Below, piece by piece: positions 14,940 to 22,154 of a DNA stretch of 24,979 bases. A model generated the notes under the pieces. It worked only from the letters and a program-made list of their open reading frames with translations, was not told the DNA's origin and searched no databases. This DNA comes from Actinomycetes bacterium (GTDB lineage Bacteria > Actinomycetota > Thermoleophilia > Solirubrobacterales > 70-9), in contig JAEZIQ010000169.1 of assembly GCA_023436605.1 (NCBI GenBank), positions 1 through 24,979 of the forward strand, in the 5' to 3' direction. The translations under genes were made by a program, and so were the position numbers. The first letter of the stretch is position 1, and each line of letters starts with the position of its first letter.

Positions 14940-16151
14940 ATGACTGACCAGAACGGCACTGCGATAGCCGAAGCTCCGGCCAAAGGACTCGAAAGCGTCC
15001 TCGAGGCGGCCGACCGGGTCGCGCTTCAGCTGCGCGAGGACGGGGCCGAACGGGACCGGGCCAACGAGCCGCCCCTCAGGGAGCTCGAGTTGATCCGGGA
15101 AGCAGACCTGCTCCAGATCCAGGAGCCGGTCGAGTTCGGCGGTGCCGGGCTGAACTACGCGGAGGCAAACCAGGTGACCCGCCGGCTGGCCCGCGGGGAC
15201 ACCTCGATCGCCCACCTGATCGGCTATCACTACGCCCAGACCCGTCTGCCGCATCTTTTCGGCACGCCCGAGCAGGCCGAGGAGCAATCGCGCCGGAACG
15301 CCGAGGAAAAGATCTTCTGGGGAGGGATCCAGAACGAGCGGGGCGGTACGGGGCTGGCCCTGACCAGGGATGGCGAGGCGTTTCGCCTCGACGGCTCTCG
15401 TACCTTCGCCAGCGGGGCCAGCGTCGGTGACATGCTCGCCGTGACCGCCGATTTCGGAGAGAAGCTGGCCTTCATCTCCCTGCCCGGCAACCGGGAGGGG
15501 CTGATCGCGCTTCGCAACTGGGACAACATGGGACAGCGTCTGACCGATTCCGGCGGTGTGGTGCTGGAAGGTGTGCGGGTCGAATCCGACGAACTGCTCG
15601 GCTCCCCGCTCGGTCCCGACGACTACACGCCGTGGCAGACCCTGGTTACGCCCCATTGGCAGATCTCCTTCGTCAACTTCTACATCGGCACCGCTGAGGG
15701 CGCCCTCGACGAAGCCCTCGAGTGGACCCGCCAGAACGCCCGGCCCTGGGAATCCTCCGGGGTCGAGCAAGCGACGGACGACCCTTACATCCTCGAGACG
15801 GTCGGCTACCTGGCCGCCGATGTGAAGGCCGGCGCCCTGATCGCCGACCACGCCAACCTGGTCCTGCAGCAGGCGATCGACACCGGCGACGCGCTTACCG
15901 CCGACGAGCGTGGCGAGGCCGCGGTCACCGTATACGAGGCGAAGCTGGTGACCACCCGGATCGCGCTCGAAGTGACTTCGAAGCTGTTCGAAATCCAGGG
16001 CGCCCGGGCGACTACGACCAAGTACGGCTTCGACCGTTACTGGCGGAACGTCCGCACCCACACGGTCCATGATCCGGTCGCCTACAAGGCCCGCGAAGTC
16101 GGCGACTGGCGGCTGAACGGCAACGCGCCGGAGTTCTCGCTTTACCGCTGA
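14940..16151 (+). CDS. DszC/SfnB-like flavin-dependent monooxygenase (acyl-CoA dehydrogenase fold)
   Basis: 403 residues with acyl-CoA dehydrogenase architecture. The C-terminal WRNVRTHTVHDPVAYK motif (His374, His377) marks the DszC group, in which dibenzothiophene monooxygenase oxygenates sulfur with FMNH2 and O2. Generic annotation as acyl-CoA dehydrogenase would mislead. An N-terminal AHLIGYHYAQ segment lies near the expected substrate pocket. It is last in the metQNI operon, 53 nt after metI, so it is probably co-expressed with the importer and acts on what is imported. FMNH2 would come from the flavin reductase fusion about 7.4 kb away. The substrate (sulfide, sulfone or related) is unknown. 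Confidence 0.87.
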   Translation: MTDQNGTAIAEAPAKGLESVLEAADRVALQLREDGAERDRANEPPLRELELIREADLLQIQEPVEFGGAGLNYAEANQVTRRLARGDTSIAHLIGYHYAQTRLPHLFGTPEQAEEQSRRNAEEKIFWGGIQNERGGTGLALTRDGEAFRLDGSRTFASGASVGDMLAVTADFGEKLAFISLPGNREGLIALRNWDNMGQRLTDSGGVVLEGVRVESDELLGSPLGPDDYTPWQTLVTPHWQISFVNFYIGTAEGALDEALEWTRQNARPWESSGVEQATDDPYILETVGYLAADVKAGALIADHANLVLQQAIDTGDALTADERGEAAVTVYEAKLVTTRIALEVTSKLFEIQGARATTTKYGFDRYWRNVRTHTVHDPVAYKAREVGDWRLNGNAPEFSLYR

Positions 16152-16202
16152 GGACCGCGGCGGCGCTCCCGCACCGACGACACTTGGTCGATGAAGGCCA
16201 AA

Positions 16203-16234
16203 AGAAAGGGCCCGGATATCCCCGGGCCCTTTCT
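16203..16234. terminator. Bidirectional intrinsic terminator
   Basis: 13-bp perfect stem AGAAAGGGCCCGG/CCGGGCCCTTTCT with a 6-nt loop. A-rich on the left and T-rich on the right, between the convergent metQNI-DszC-like operon and the LLM operon, so it can serve both. Confidence 0.88.
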
Positions 16235-16254
16235 CTTGCGGATGCTAGGTGGGG

Positions 16255-17637
16255 TCAGGCGGGACTGCCTGCTCTGACCCGGTAGGAGGCGCCACGATGG
16301 TTGTCCGGAAGGCGATCGCCCCGGCCGAAGAGCCGCTTCCTGAGCGTGCCCGGGACCGGTTCGGTCGGGTAGACCCCCCGCCGCTGAAGCTCCGGGACCA
16401 GGTGCTCGACGATGTCGACGAAAGTCCCCGGAGTGATCGCATAGGCGAGGTTGAAGCCGTCGACGTCGGTTTCGTCGACCCAGGCCTGCAGCTCGTCGGC
16501 CACCTCGGCCGGCGAGCCGACGATGGTCGGACCTTCGCCGCCGATCGTGCCCCAGCGGGCGATGTCACCGATCGTCCAGGGCCGCCCGTCGTTGCCAACC
16601 GCCGAGAACGCCTCGACAACCGACTTCATTGCGTTCGAGTCGACCACGCCGAGCTCGTCGTCGAGGTCGTAGGTCGAGAGGTCGATGCCCATCCAGCCGG
16701 ACATCAGCGTTTGAGCGCCCTTCTCGCTTCCGAGCCGCTTGAACTCGTCGTACTTGGCGTGCGCCTTGGCACTGGTCTCGTCGACGATCACGGTCATCAT
16801 CTCGTAGACCAGGGCGTCGTTCGGACCTCGTCCCGCCTCGACCAGCTTCTGCCGGATCCCGCTGACCGTGTCGGCCAGCTGCGGCCGGGTCGGCGAGAGC
16901 ACGAAGATCGCTTCTGCGTTCTCGGCCGCGAATTGCTGGCCACGGCTCGAGGCGCCGGCCTGGAAGATCAGCGGACTGCGCTGCGGCGAGGGCTCGGAGA
17001 GGTGGATTCCCGGAACCCTGAAGTACTCGCCGTCGTGCTCGATCGCGTGGACCTTCGCGGGGTCGGTGAAGACGCCGCTTTCGACGTCGCGGATCACCGC
17101 GTCGTCTTCCCAGGAGCCCTCCCAGAGCTTGTAACAGACCTCGAGGTACTCGTCGGCCACGTCGTAGCGGTTGCTGTGGTTCATCTGGGCGACCTGCCCC
17201 AGGTTCCGGGCTCCGCTGTCGAGATAGGAGGTGACCACGTTCCAGCCGACCCGGCCCTCGGTCAGGTGATCGAGCGTCGACATGCGCCGGGCGAACGGGT
17301 ACGGGTGCTCGAAGGAGATCGAAGCGGTGATTCCGAAACCGAGCGTCTCGGTTACGTGGGCCATCGCCGAGGTCAGCATCATCGGGTCGTTGACCGGCAC
17401 CTGGGTCGCCTCGCGGATCGCCGAGTCGCGATTGCCGCCGTAGACGTCATAGATGCCGAGCACGTCGGCGATGAAGAGACCGTCGAAGTTTCCGCGTTCG
17501 AGCAGCGCCGCAAGTTCGGTCCAGTAGGAGAGGTCCTTGTACTGCCAGGACCGGTCGTCCGGGTGCCGCCAAAGTCCGGGGGAGAGGTGGACGGCAGTAT
17601 TCATGTCGAAGGCGTTGAGCCTGATCGGGCGTGACAT
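16255..17637 (-). CDS. LLM-class monooxygenase of the NtaA/SnaA/DszA family
   Basis: 460 residues, usual family length (DszA is 453). Landmarks: RLNAFDMNT, ALLERGNFDGLFIADVLG, SISFEHPYPFARRMSTLDHLTEGRVGWNVVTS, NRYDVADEYLEVCYKLW, GVFTDPAKVHAIEHDGEYFRV, PLIFQAGASSRGQQFAAENAEAIF and PGTLRKRL. Family members cleave C-S or C-N bonds with FMNH2 (DszA on dibenzothiophene sulfone, DmoA on dimethyl sulfide, NtaA on nitrilotriacetate). It lies 21 nt after a DszC-like gene with an AAAGGAA ribosome-binding site. An S-oxygenation then C-S cleavage pair is the natural reading. The exact substrate is not deducible, and no DszB desulfinase is nearby. Confidence 0.9.
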   Translation of the reverse strand: MSRPIRLNAFDMNTAVHLSPGLWRHPDDRSWQYKDLSYWTELAALLERGNFDGLFIADVLGIYDVYGGNRDSAIREATQVPVNDPMMLTSAMAHVTETLGFGITASISFEHPYPFARRMSTLDHLTEGRVGWNVVTSYLDSGARNLGQVAQMNHSNRYDVADEYLEVCYKLWEGSWEDDAVIRDVESGVFTDPAKVHAIEHDGEYFRVPGIHLSEPSPQRSPLIFQAGASSRGQQFAAENAEAIFVLSPTRPQLADTVSGIRQKLVEAGRGPNDALVYEMMTVIVDETSAKAHAKYDEFKRLGSEKGAQTLMSGWMGIDLSTYDLDDELGVVDSNAMKSVVEAFSAVGNDGRPWTIGDIARWGTIGGEGPTIVGSPAEVADELQAWVDETDVDGFNLAYAITPGTFVDIVEHLVPELQRRGVYPTEPVPGTLRKRLFGRGDRLPDNHRGASYRVRAGSPA

Positions 17638-17658
17638 GGGCTGGTTCCTTTCCAGTCT

Positions 17659-18903
17659 TCAGCGGTACTGGTTGCCGTCGGGTTCAGGCACGCGGTCGTT
17701 GAGGGCGAAATCGCCGACTTCCCGCTCCTTGTAGAAGACCGGGTCGTGCAGGGTGTGGGTGCGGACATCGCGCCAGCGACGGTCGAAGCCGTAATCCCGG
17801 TGGGCCGACCGCGCGCCCTGGAGCTCGAACACCCGCGAGGTGGTGTCGAGCGTGACCTCGGTGGCGAAGACCTTGGCCGAGTACACGGTGACCGCGATCT
17901 CGCCGCGCTGGCGTTCGGTCAGGGCTTCGCCAAGTGCGAGCCCCGCCTCGACCTGCTCGTTGGCCCGGTCGGTCAGCGCTTCCGCTGCACGGAGGCGGGA
18001 TTCGAGCTGGCCGAAGCGCTCAAGGATCGGCGGATCCTCGGAGGCACGATCGACCTGGGCGTGGAGCCAGGGCCGGGTGGTGGTCCGCACGTACTGTGCC
18101 GCCTCGGTCAGGGCGCCGCGGGCGGCCCCGACATAGATCGTGGTGAAGGCCGCCTGGATCAGCGGGATGAGCAGGGTGCTGCGCGGCGGGATCTCCTCCT
18201 CGGACTCGGGAATGCCGCCGAGGAAGTCCGTAGCTTCGACCCGCACATTCTCGAAGATGGTCGGTCCGCTCTCGGTCAGGCGCTGGCCGATGAAGTCCCA
18301 GGCGTCCCGGTCGAAGGAAATGCCGTCGAGCTTCTGCGAGATGTTGATCGCGACCGGGATGCCGTCGAGTTCGGCCGAAACGAAGAGCCGGTCGGCCGCG
18401 GCCGAGCCGCTGGTGAATGACTTCTTCCCGTTGGCGAGGAAGGAGTCGCCGTCCCGGGTCAGGACGATCGCCGGGTCGCGGGGATTCACCGCATCACCCC
18501 AGAACCATCCTTCGCGGGCGGAGCGTTCGATCAGCGCAGGGCCTTCCTCGGGGGTCGCGCAGAGCACCGCCGAGTAGAGGTTCACGTAGTGGTAGGCGAG
18601 TAGCTGGCCGATCGAGGTGTCACCGGCGGCGACGATGCCGACCAGACGCATCAGCTGGGACCAGCCAAGTTTGTAGCCGCCGGCATCCGGGTTTGCGTTG
18701 GCGCGTAGCAGTCCGGACTCCCGCAGCAGGTTGATCTCTGCCGAGGGCAGCTCGTCGGCCCGTTCCCGGGCGACGGCACTGGAGGCGAGTTCCTTCGCAA
18801 CCCTTTCGGCGGCCGGGATCAGAGGGCTGGAGTGCGGCAGGGCGCTCGGGTCATTGCCAGCGTGATCAGCTACGTCGGGTTGAGGGGCAGTGGCAGTGGT
18901 CAT
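17659..18903 (-). CDS. Second DszC/SfnB-like flavin-dependent monooxygenase
   Basis: 414 residues from the ATG at 18903, chosen for its AGGAG ribosome-binding site; a TTG at 18930 extends the frame but has no such support. Acyl-CoA dehydrogenase fold with the DszC-type motif WRDVRTHTLHDPVFYK (His383, His386), GDTSIGQLLAYHY and GQRLTESGPTIFENVRVEATDFLGG. It is a diverged paralogue of the gene at 14940. It leads the minus-strand operon with the DszA-like gene, and a LysR-type palindrome lies 78 bp upstream. Likely S-oxygenation of a sulfur compound for the next enzyme. Confidence 0.87.
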   Translation of the reverse strand: MTTATAPQPDVADHAGNDPSALPHSSPLIPAAERVAKELASSAVARERADELPSAEINLLRESGLLRANANPDAGGYKLGWSQLMRLVGIVAAGDTSIGQLLAYHYVNLYSAVLCATPEEGPALIERSAREGWFWGDAVNPRDPAIVLTRDGDSFLANGKKSFTSGSAAADRLFVSAELDGIPVAINISQKLDGISFDRDAWDFIGQRLTESGPTIFENVRVEATDFLGGIPESEEEIPPRSTLLIPLIQAAFTTIYVGAARGALTEAAQYVRTTTRPWLHAQVDRASEDPPILERFGQLESRLRAAEALTDRANEQVEAGLALGEALTERQRGEIAVTVYSAKVFATEVTLDTTSRVFELQGARSAHRDYGFDRRWRDVRTHTLHDPVFYKEREVGDFALNDRVPEPDGNQYR

Positions 18904-18980
18904 CTCGGCTCCTGGGGGAATGCCAGTCAAAGGGCAGTTTTAGAGAAAGTCGAGTTATATACTCAAGAAAGCCTCGGCAC

Positions 18981-18997
18981 GATAGGAATCACCTATC
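18981..18997 (-). promoter_or_regulatory. LysR-type palindrome upstream of the second DszC-like operon
   Basis: GATAGG-AATCA-CCTATC is a perfect 6-bp inverted repeat, containing ATAG-N7-CTAT (T-N11-A). It is centred about 42 bp before the start point predicted from TATAAC at 18954-18959, overlapping a poor -35 (TCGTGC), which fits an activator-dependent promoter. Confidence 0.6.
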
Positions 18998-19070
18998 CCA
19001 GCCCCGGTACCTCCGAACCCTCCCGGCGCCCTCCCGCTCGCCGATCCCGCAAGTGCAACCCACGAACGAC

Positions 19071-19119
19071 TCGGTGAAGCAGGTCCGCAACCGATTCGGT
19101 CACAAACCTGCTTCACCGA
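19071..19119. repeat. 49-nt hairpin repeat, copy upstream of DszC-like operon
   Basis: Perfect 14-bp arms TCGGTGAAGCAGGT (19071-19084) and ACCTGCTTCACCGA (19106-19119) around a 21-nt loop with the palindrome ACCGATTCGGT. Same length and frame as 10941-10989. Arm positions 1 and 8 differ from that copy, with the matching change in the opposite arm. Confidence 0.75.
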
Positions 19120-19157
19120 ATCGCCGATAACCCCAACCCGGACCGCCACCCCAGGTA

Positions 19158-19192
19158 GCCCGCCCATCCATTGGTTGATCCAGTGGGCGGGC
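19158..19192 (-). terminator. Hairpin downstream of the lipoprotein operon
   Basis: 9-bp arms GCCCGCCCA (19158-19166) and TGGGCGGGC (19184-19192). Located about 80 nt past the minus-strand stop at 19273. There is no U-tract, so termination is only inferred from position. Confidence 0.45.
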
Positions 19193-19272
19193 GGGTTGAA
19201 CTTGGAGGCGGAGCGAAGCTCGCCGACTGCAGGTACAAATGGGAGGGCGGGTCAGACCCCGTCCGGCTCCCG

Positions 19273-20439
19273 TCAGGGGTCGACCTGCTCCACGAGGTGC
19301 CAGCCTCCCTTGCCGTCCATGGCGACGATCCAGATCGGCTGGTGAACGTCGTGGTCGGGGGTGAAGCTGAACGGGCCGAGCGGAGTCTCCTCGTCGACCT
19401 TCTCGAGCGAGGCCTTGAGAGCTTCGCGGTCGGCGGCCAGGTCGTCGAACTTCAAGTCCGCATCCTCGGCTGCTTCGGCCAGGAGCTTGACTCCGGTGTA
19501 GGCCTGGGCGGCGAACTGGTCGGGTGCCTCGCCGTACTTGTTCCGGTAGTCGGCGATGAACTCCTGGTTCTCCTCCGATGCGTTGCCGGCGTACCAGGCG
19601 GCAGCCGACTGGACACCCTTGCCCTGCGGGCCGAGGCTCTTGGCCGCGAGCGGGGAATTGAAGGCGTTGCCACCGAGGATCGGCCCCCGGTAGCCCGAAC
19701 TGCGCAAGTTGGAGACGTAGGTCGCGCCCGCCTCACCGGATGAAGCGGTGATCATCACCACGTCGGGCGGGTTCCCCAGGTCGGAAGCGAGGAACTTGTC
19801 GGCGTTGTAGACGGTCGCCTTCACCCCGGCCCCGGTGAAAGCCTGGCGGGCAATCTCAGCGGTGGTTTCGCCGAACGGGTCGTCGGGAGCGTGGAGGATC
19901 GCCGCGGCCTTCGGGTTCTCGGCGGCGACGAAATTGTCGACGTTGGCCGGGATCGCGGCCGCTTCGCCGAGTGAGTCGCGGAAGATGAAGTCGCAGGGGT
20001 AGTCGCAGTCACCGACGATGCCGGGTCCCGTGTTCGAGACCGCGAGCACCGGGGTCTTGTTCTCATTGGCGACCGGGTCGGCTTTGGCGGCGGAGTTGGA
20101 GAAGGTGGGGCCGAGCACGGCGATCACGTTCTCCTGCTCGATCAGACCGGCCATCTCCTTCGCCGAGACGGACGGATCAGAAGCGTCGTCGCGCTGAGTG
20201 AGGATGAGCTCGGCGCCGTTCACGCCGTCGTCCTCGTTGATCTCTTCAATCGCGAGCTGGGCTCCCTTGACCTGCTGGGGTCCGAAAGCCACACCGTCTC
20301 CGGTGGTCGAGAAGAGGGAGCCGACGGTGATCGTTTCGTCCTTCCACTGGCTGTCGTCATCGGAACCGCAGCCGGTGAAGAGAAGGACGGATGAGGCGGC
20401 CAGGACGGTGGTCAGGACAGAGACACGGGACAGCTTCAC
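19273..20439 (-). CDS. Leu/Ile/Val-binding-type (Peripla_BP_6) lipoprotein
   Basis: 388 residues from the GTG at 20439, supported by an AAGGAGG ribosome-binding site. A lipoprotein signal runs to the lipobox LFTGC (Cys24), then GSDDDSQWKDETITVGSLFSTTGDGVAFGPQQVKGAQLAIEEIN starts a type I periplasmic-binding fold. Typical later segments are VLGPTFSNSAAKADPVANENKTPVLAVSNT and YVSNLRSSGYRGPILGG. Two close cysteines (DCDYPCDF) may form a disulfide. Such proteins bind branched amino acids, amides, urea and similar ligands. No LivHMGF genes are nearby. Instead it is coupled (TAGTG overlap) to two membrane proteins. An open frame continues upstream to 21036 but overlaps those genes and is not credible. 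Confidence 0.9.
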   Translation of the reverse strand: MKLSRVSVLTTVLAASSVLLFTGCGSDDDSQWKDETITVGSLFSTTGDGVAFGPQQVKGAQLAIEEINEDDGVNGAELILTQRDDASDPSVSAKEMAGLIEQENVIAVLGPTFSNSAAKADPVANENKTPVLAVSNTGPGIVGDCDYPCDFIFRDSLGEAAAIPANVDNFVAAENPKAAAILHAPDDPFGETTAEIARQAFTGAGVKATVYNADKFLASDLGNPPDVVMITASSGEAGATYVSNLRSSGYRGPILGGNAFNSPLAAKSLGPQGKGVQSAAAWYAGNASEENQEFIADYRNKYGEAPDQFAAQAYTGVKLLAEAAEDADLKFDDLAADREALKASLEKVDEETPLGPFSFTPDHDVHQPIWIVAMDGKGGWHLVEQVDP

Positions 20440-20927
20440 TAGGGGATTTCCTCCTTGGTACCGCGGGAATCTCCCTTGATCCGCGGGCCGATTGAACGCA
20501 ATTGGGACTCGTTCAGGGTGCGCAACGAGATGCCCCCGAGAATAAGGATGATGCCACCGACCAGCTCCAGCCAGAGCCCGGGCGCCGCCTTGGCGGTCGC
20601 GTCGAGGTTGCCGGCGGTCGGGGTATTGAACATGCCGGTTTCTCCGATATCGGGGACATCGACGAAAAGGAAGACCAGTACGACGGCGACGCCCATCCCG
20701 ATGACCACGATCGTGGCCGACCGGTTGCCGGCCGCGACGGCAAAGACCACGGCCAGCGCCGCGACCAGTCCGAGGATGGCGGTGAGCACGCCATGTTTGG
20801 AGAGCAGAGTGATCGTGTCGAGCACTTCGCCGAGCTCGTTCTCGAGAGAGTACGCGGTGACCACCTGGGAGAGGATGACGACGGCGGCACCGATCAGCGT
20901 GGTGATTGCGGCGAGGCGGCCGGTCAT
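20439..20927 (-). CDS. Four-span membrane protein, function unknown
   Basis: 162 residues. Four predicted spans: about 6-27, 46-67, 71-90 and 117-136. The third-to-fourth span region (LFVDVPDIGET...GLWLELVGGIILILGGISL) resembles the end of the neighbouring 365-aa protein (LLIDLPDATDT...GGFWLELAAGAALTISGLAL), so the two are paralogous modules. ATGA overlap with the upstream gene and 1-nt overlap with the lipoprotein gene imply a stoichiometric complex. No family was recognised. Confidence 0.8.
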   Translation of the reverse strand: MTGRLAAITTLIGAAVVILSQVVTAYSLENELGEVLDTITLLSKHGVLTAILGLVAALAVVFAVAAGNRSATIVVIGMGVAVVLVFLFVDVPDIGETGMFNTPTAGNLDATAKAAPGLWLELVGGIILILGGISLRTLNESQLRSIGPRIKGDSRGTKEEIP

Positions 20928-22021
20928 GCCGACCCCCCGTTGATCGCTCCTGGCATCGGCCCGTCCTTGCCTTCGCGCTGGCGTCGTTCACGCCGGCGTT
21001 CACGCTCCAGGTTCCGGTCTTCCTCCTGCCGCTCACCCGACTCGCGCCTGCGGTTCTGGCGCTGCGGGTCTCGGGCCCGCCCCAGCGAAGGTTCGAGCAG
21101 CAGGGCGAGACCGCTGATGGTCAGGGCTGCCCCCGCCGCCAGTTCGAGCCAGAAGCCACCGAGGATCCGGGCCTGGACTCCGGAGTAGGCGAGCGATGCC
21201 TCGGTGGTGTCGGTGGCGTCCGGCAGGTCGATCAGCAGGGCAACGACCAGGATCAGGAGACCGATTGCGACCAGCACCATCGAAGCGAAGCGGCGGTACC
21301 CGGAAAGGCGTTTTGCCAGGCTGCCGGCGCTGCCGAGCCCGACCACGACCACGGCGGCGAAAGCGAGCGCGGCGAGCGGAATGAAGATCCGGGTGTGAAC
21401 ACCGGCCGGGGTGGTCTTGTCGATCGCCGGGGCGCGGGCCAGATCCTCGATCCCGGAGTAACCGGCCTGGCCGATCTCGATCGAACCGAGGCCCTTGTAT
21501 TGAGAGATACCGAGGATCACCGCCGCGACCGCGCCGATCAGAAGCAGCGCCCGGTGGGGGGTGAGAACCTTGTCCGCCGCGAGGACGAGCCGCCCCGCGG
21601 CCGCGAGGAGCCTGAGGAACAGCTTCTGAAGCGTCTTCAGTCCCTTGCCGACCTGTTCGATCAGCCAGACGAGGCCCATCCCGACTGCCGAGAAGACCGG
21701 TCCGAGGGCCGCCAAAGCGGCGATGACGCTGTTGCCGAGGAAAGCCGCGGTGCGCCGGACCTCGAAACCGACGACCCTGAGTCCCTTCGAGAGCGGATTG
21801 CCGGCGACCGGCTTGCGGCGTCGCCGCGCCTGACGGGCCCGCCGGGCCTCGATCCGCTGCTTTTCGGTGAGGACCGTCTTCCGGTCAGCTTCCTTGCCCT
21901 GCTTCGCGGAATCCCGCTCCGGCTTCTTCGAAGTCAGAGCATTGAGGCGATCCTGGGCCGACTGGGCCCGGTCGGATGCCGATTCTCCGCGGTCTTCAGG
22001 TTTGGGTTCTTCCGGGTTCAC
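20924..22021 (-). CDS. Membrane protein with charged cytosolic tails, function unknown
   Basis: 365 residues from the GTG at 22021, chosen over an ATG at 22051 because GGAGGAG lies about 8 nt upstream of the GTG. Residues about 1-75 are hydrophilic and rich in Lys/Arg/Glu (ARRARQARRRRKP). About five spans follow, the last four forming a module related to the next protein. The C-terminal 45 residues are extremely Arg/Glu-rich (RERRRERRQREGKDG), likely disordered and cytosolic or RNA/membrane-binding. First gene of the three-gene operon, divergent from fusA. Function unknown. Confidence 0.78.
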   Translation of the reverse strand: MNPEEPKPEDRGESASDRAQSAQDRLNALTSKKPERDSAKQGKEADRKTVLTEKQRIEARRARQARRRRKPVAGNPLSKGLRVVGFEVRRTAAFLGNSVIAALAALGPVFSAVGMGLVWLIEQVGKGLKTLQKLFLRLLAAAGRLVLAADKVLTPHRALLLIGAVAAVILGISQYKGLGSIEIGQAGYSGIEDLARAPAIDKTTPAGVHTRIFIPLAALAFAAVVVVGLGSAGSLAKRLSGYRRFASMVLVAIGLLILVVALLIDLPDATDTTEASLAYSGVQARILGGFWLELAAGAALTISGLALLLEPSLGRARDPQRQNRRRESGERQEEDRNLERERRRERRQREGKDGPMPGAINGGSA

Positions 22022-22083
22022 TGCGTTCTCTCCTCCGGCGAAGCAAGGCATCCAGACTATTGGAGTGGGAGGTCGTCGGCGAG

Positions 22084-22113
22084 TTGATCGGACCCCTGTT
22101 CACCTGCTATAGT
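22084..22113 (+). promoter_or_regulatory. Promoter of fusA
   Basis: TTGATC (22084-22089), 18-bp spacer, extended -10 TGCTATAGT (TATAGT at 22108-22113). The best sigma-70-like promoter in the window. Predicted start near 22120, leaving a leader of about 165 nt before the GTG. Confidence 0.72.
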
Positions 22114-22115
22114 CG

Positions 22116-22154
22116 CCCGTCGCTCGGGTCAGCCCTGCTTCTGCGGGGCTTTTT
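22116..22154 (+). terminator. Tandem hairpins with T-run in the fusA leader, possible attenuator
   Basis: A 4-bp hairpin CCCG/CGGG (22116-22128) is followed by an 8-bp stem AGCCCTGC/GCGGGGCT (one G-T pair, loop TTCT, 22131-22150) and a run of T to 22154. It sits within about 40 nt of the predicted start point on the same strand as fusA, where a plain terminator would be pointless. A later weak hairpin GGACTC/GGGTCC near 22175 may compete. Confidence 0.55.

Larger units (their letters stand above)
18904..19272. other. 369-bp intergenic region with operator, repeat and hairpin
   Basis: No protein gene is supported here. From left to right it holds the DszC-like leader, a TATAAC -10 candidate on the minus strand (18954-18959), the palindrome GATAGG-N5-CCTATC, the 49-nt hairpin repeat at 19071-19119, and a GC-rich hairpin at 19158-19192 that may end the lipoprotein operon. 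The remainder shows nothing recognisable. Confidence 0.6.

Noticed and set aside
14871..16070. 399-codon open frame opposite the first DszC-like gene
   Set aside because: Antisense shadow; the plus-strand protein carries conserved family motifs throughout.
16249..17634. 461-codon open frame on the plus strand opposite the DszA-like gene
   Set aside because: It mirrors a clear family protein in codon register on the other strand and resembles no known family; GC-rich codon bias keeps such antisense frames open.
18904..18930. TTG start for the second DszC-like gene
   Set aside because: The TTG lacks a ribosome-binding site, while the ATG at 18903 has AGGAG at proper spacing.
20440..21036. N-terminal extension of the binding lipoprotein to 587 residues
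   Set aside because: The extension overlaps two membrane genes, is Arg-rich shadow sequence, and would bury the lipoprotein signal; the GTG at 20439 has a strong ribosome-binding site.
20906..22087. 393-codon plus-strand frame opposite the 365-aa membrane protein
   Set aside because: The minus-strand frame has membrane spans, a strong ribosome-binding site and overlap-coupled neighbours; the plus-strand product is low-complexity and Arg/Glu/Asp-rich.
22108..22117. TATAGTCGCC shared between the fusA promoter and the palindrome at 6325-6334
   Set aside because: In fusA it coincides with the -10 element and has no matching inverted half, so it is most likely chance rather than a LysR site.
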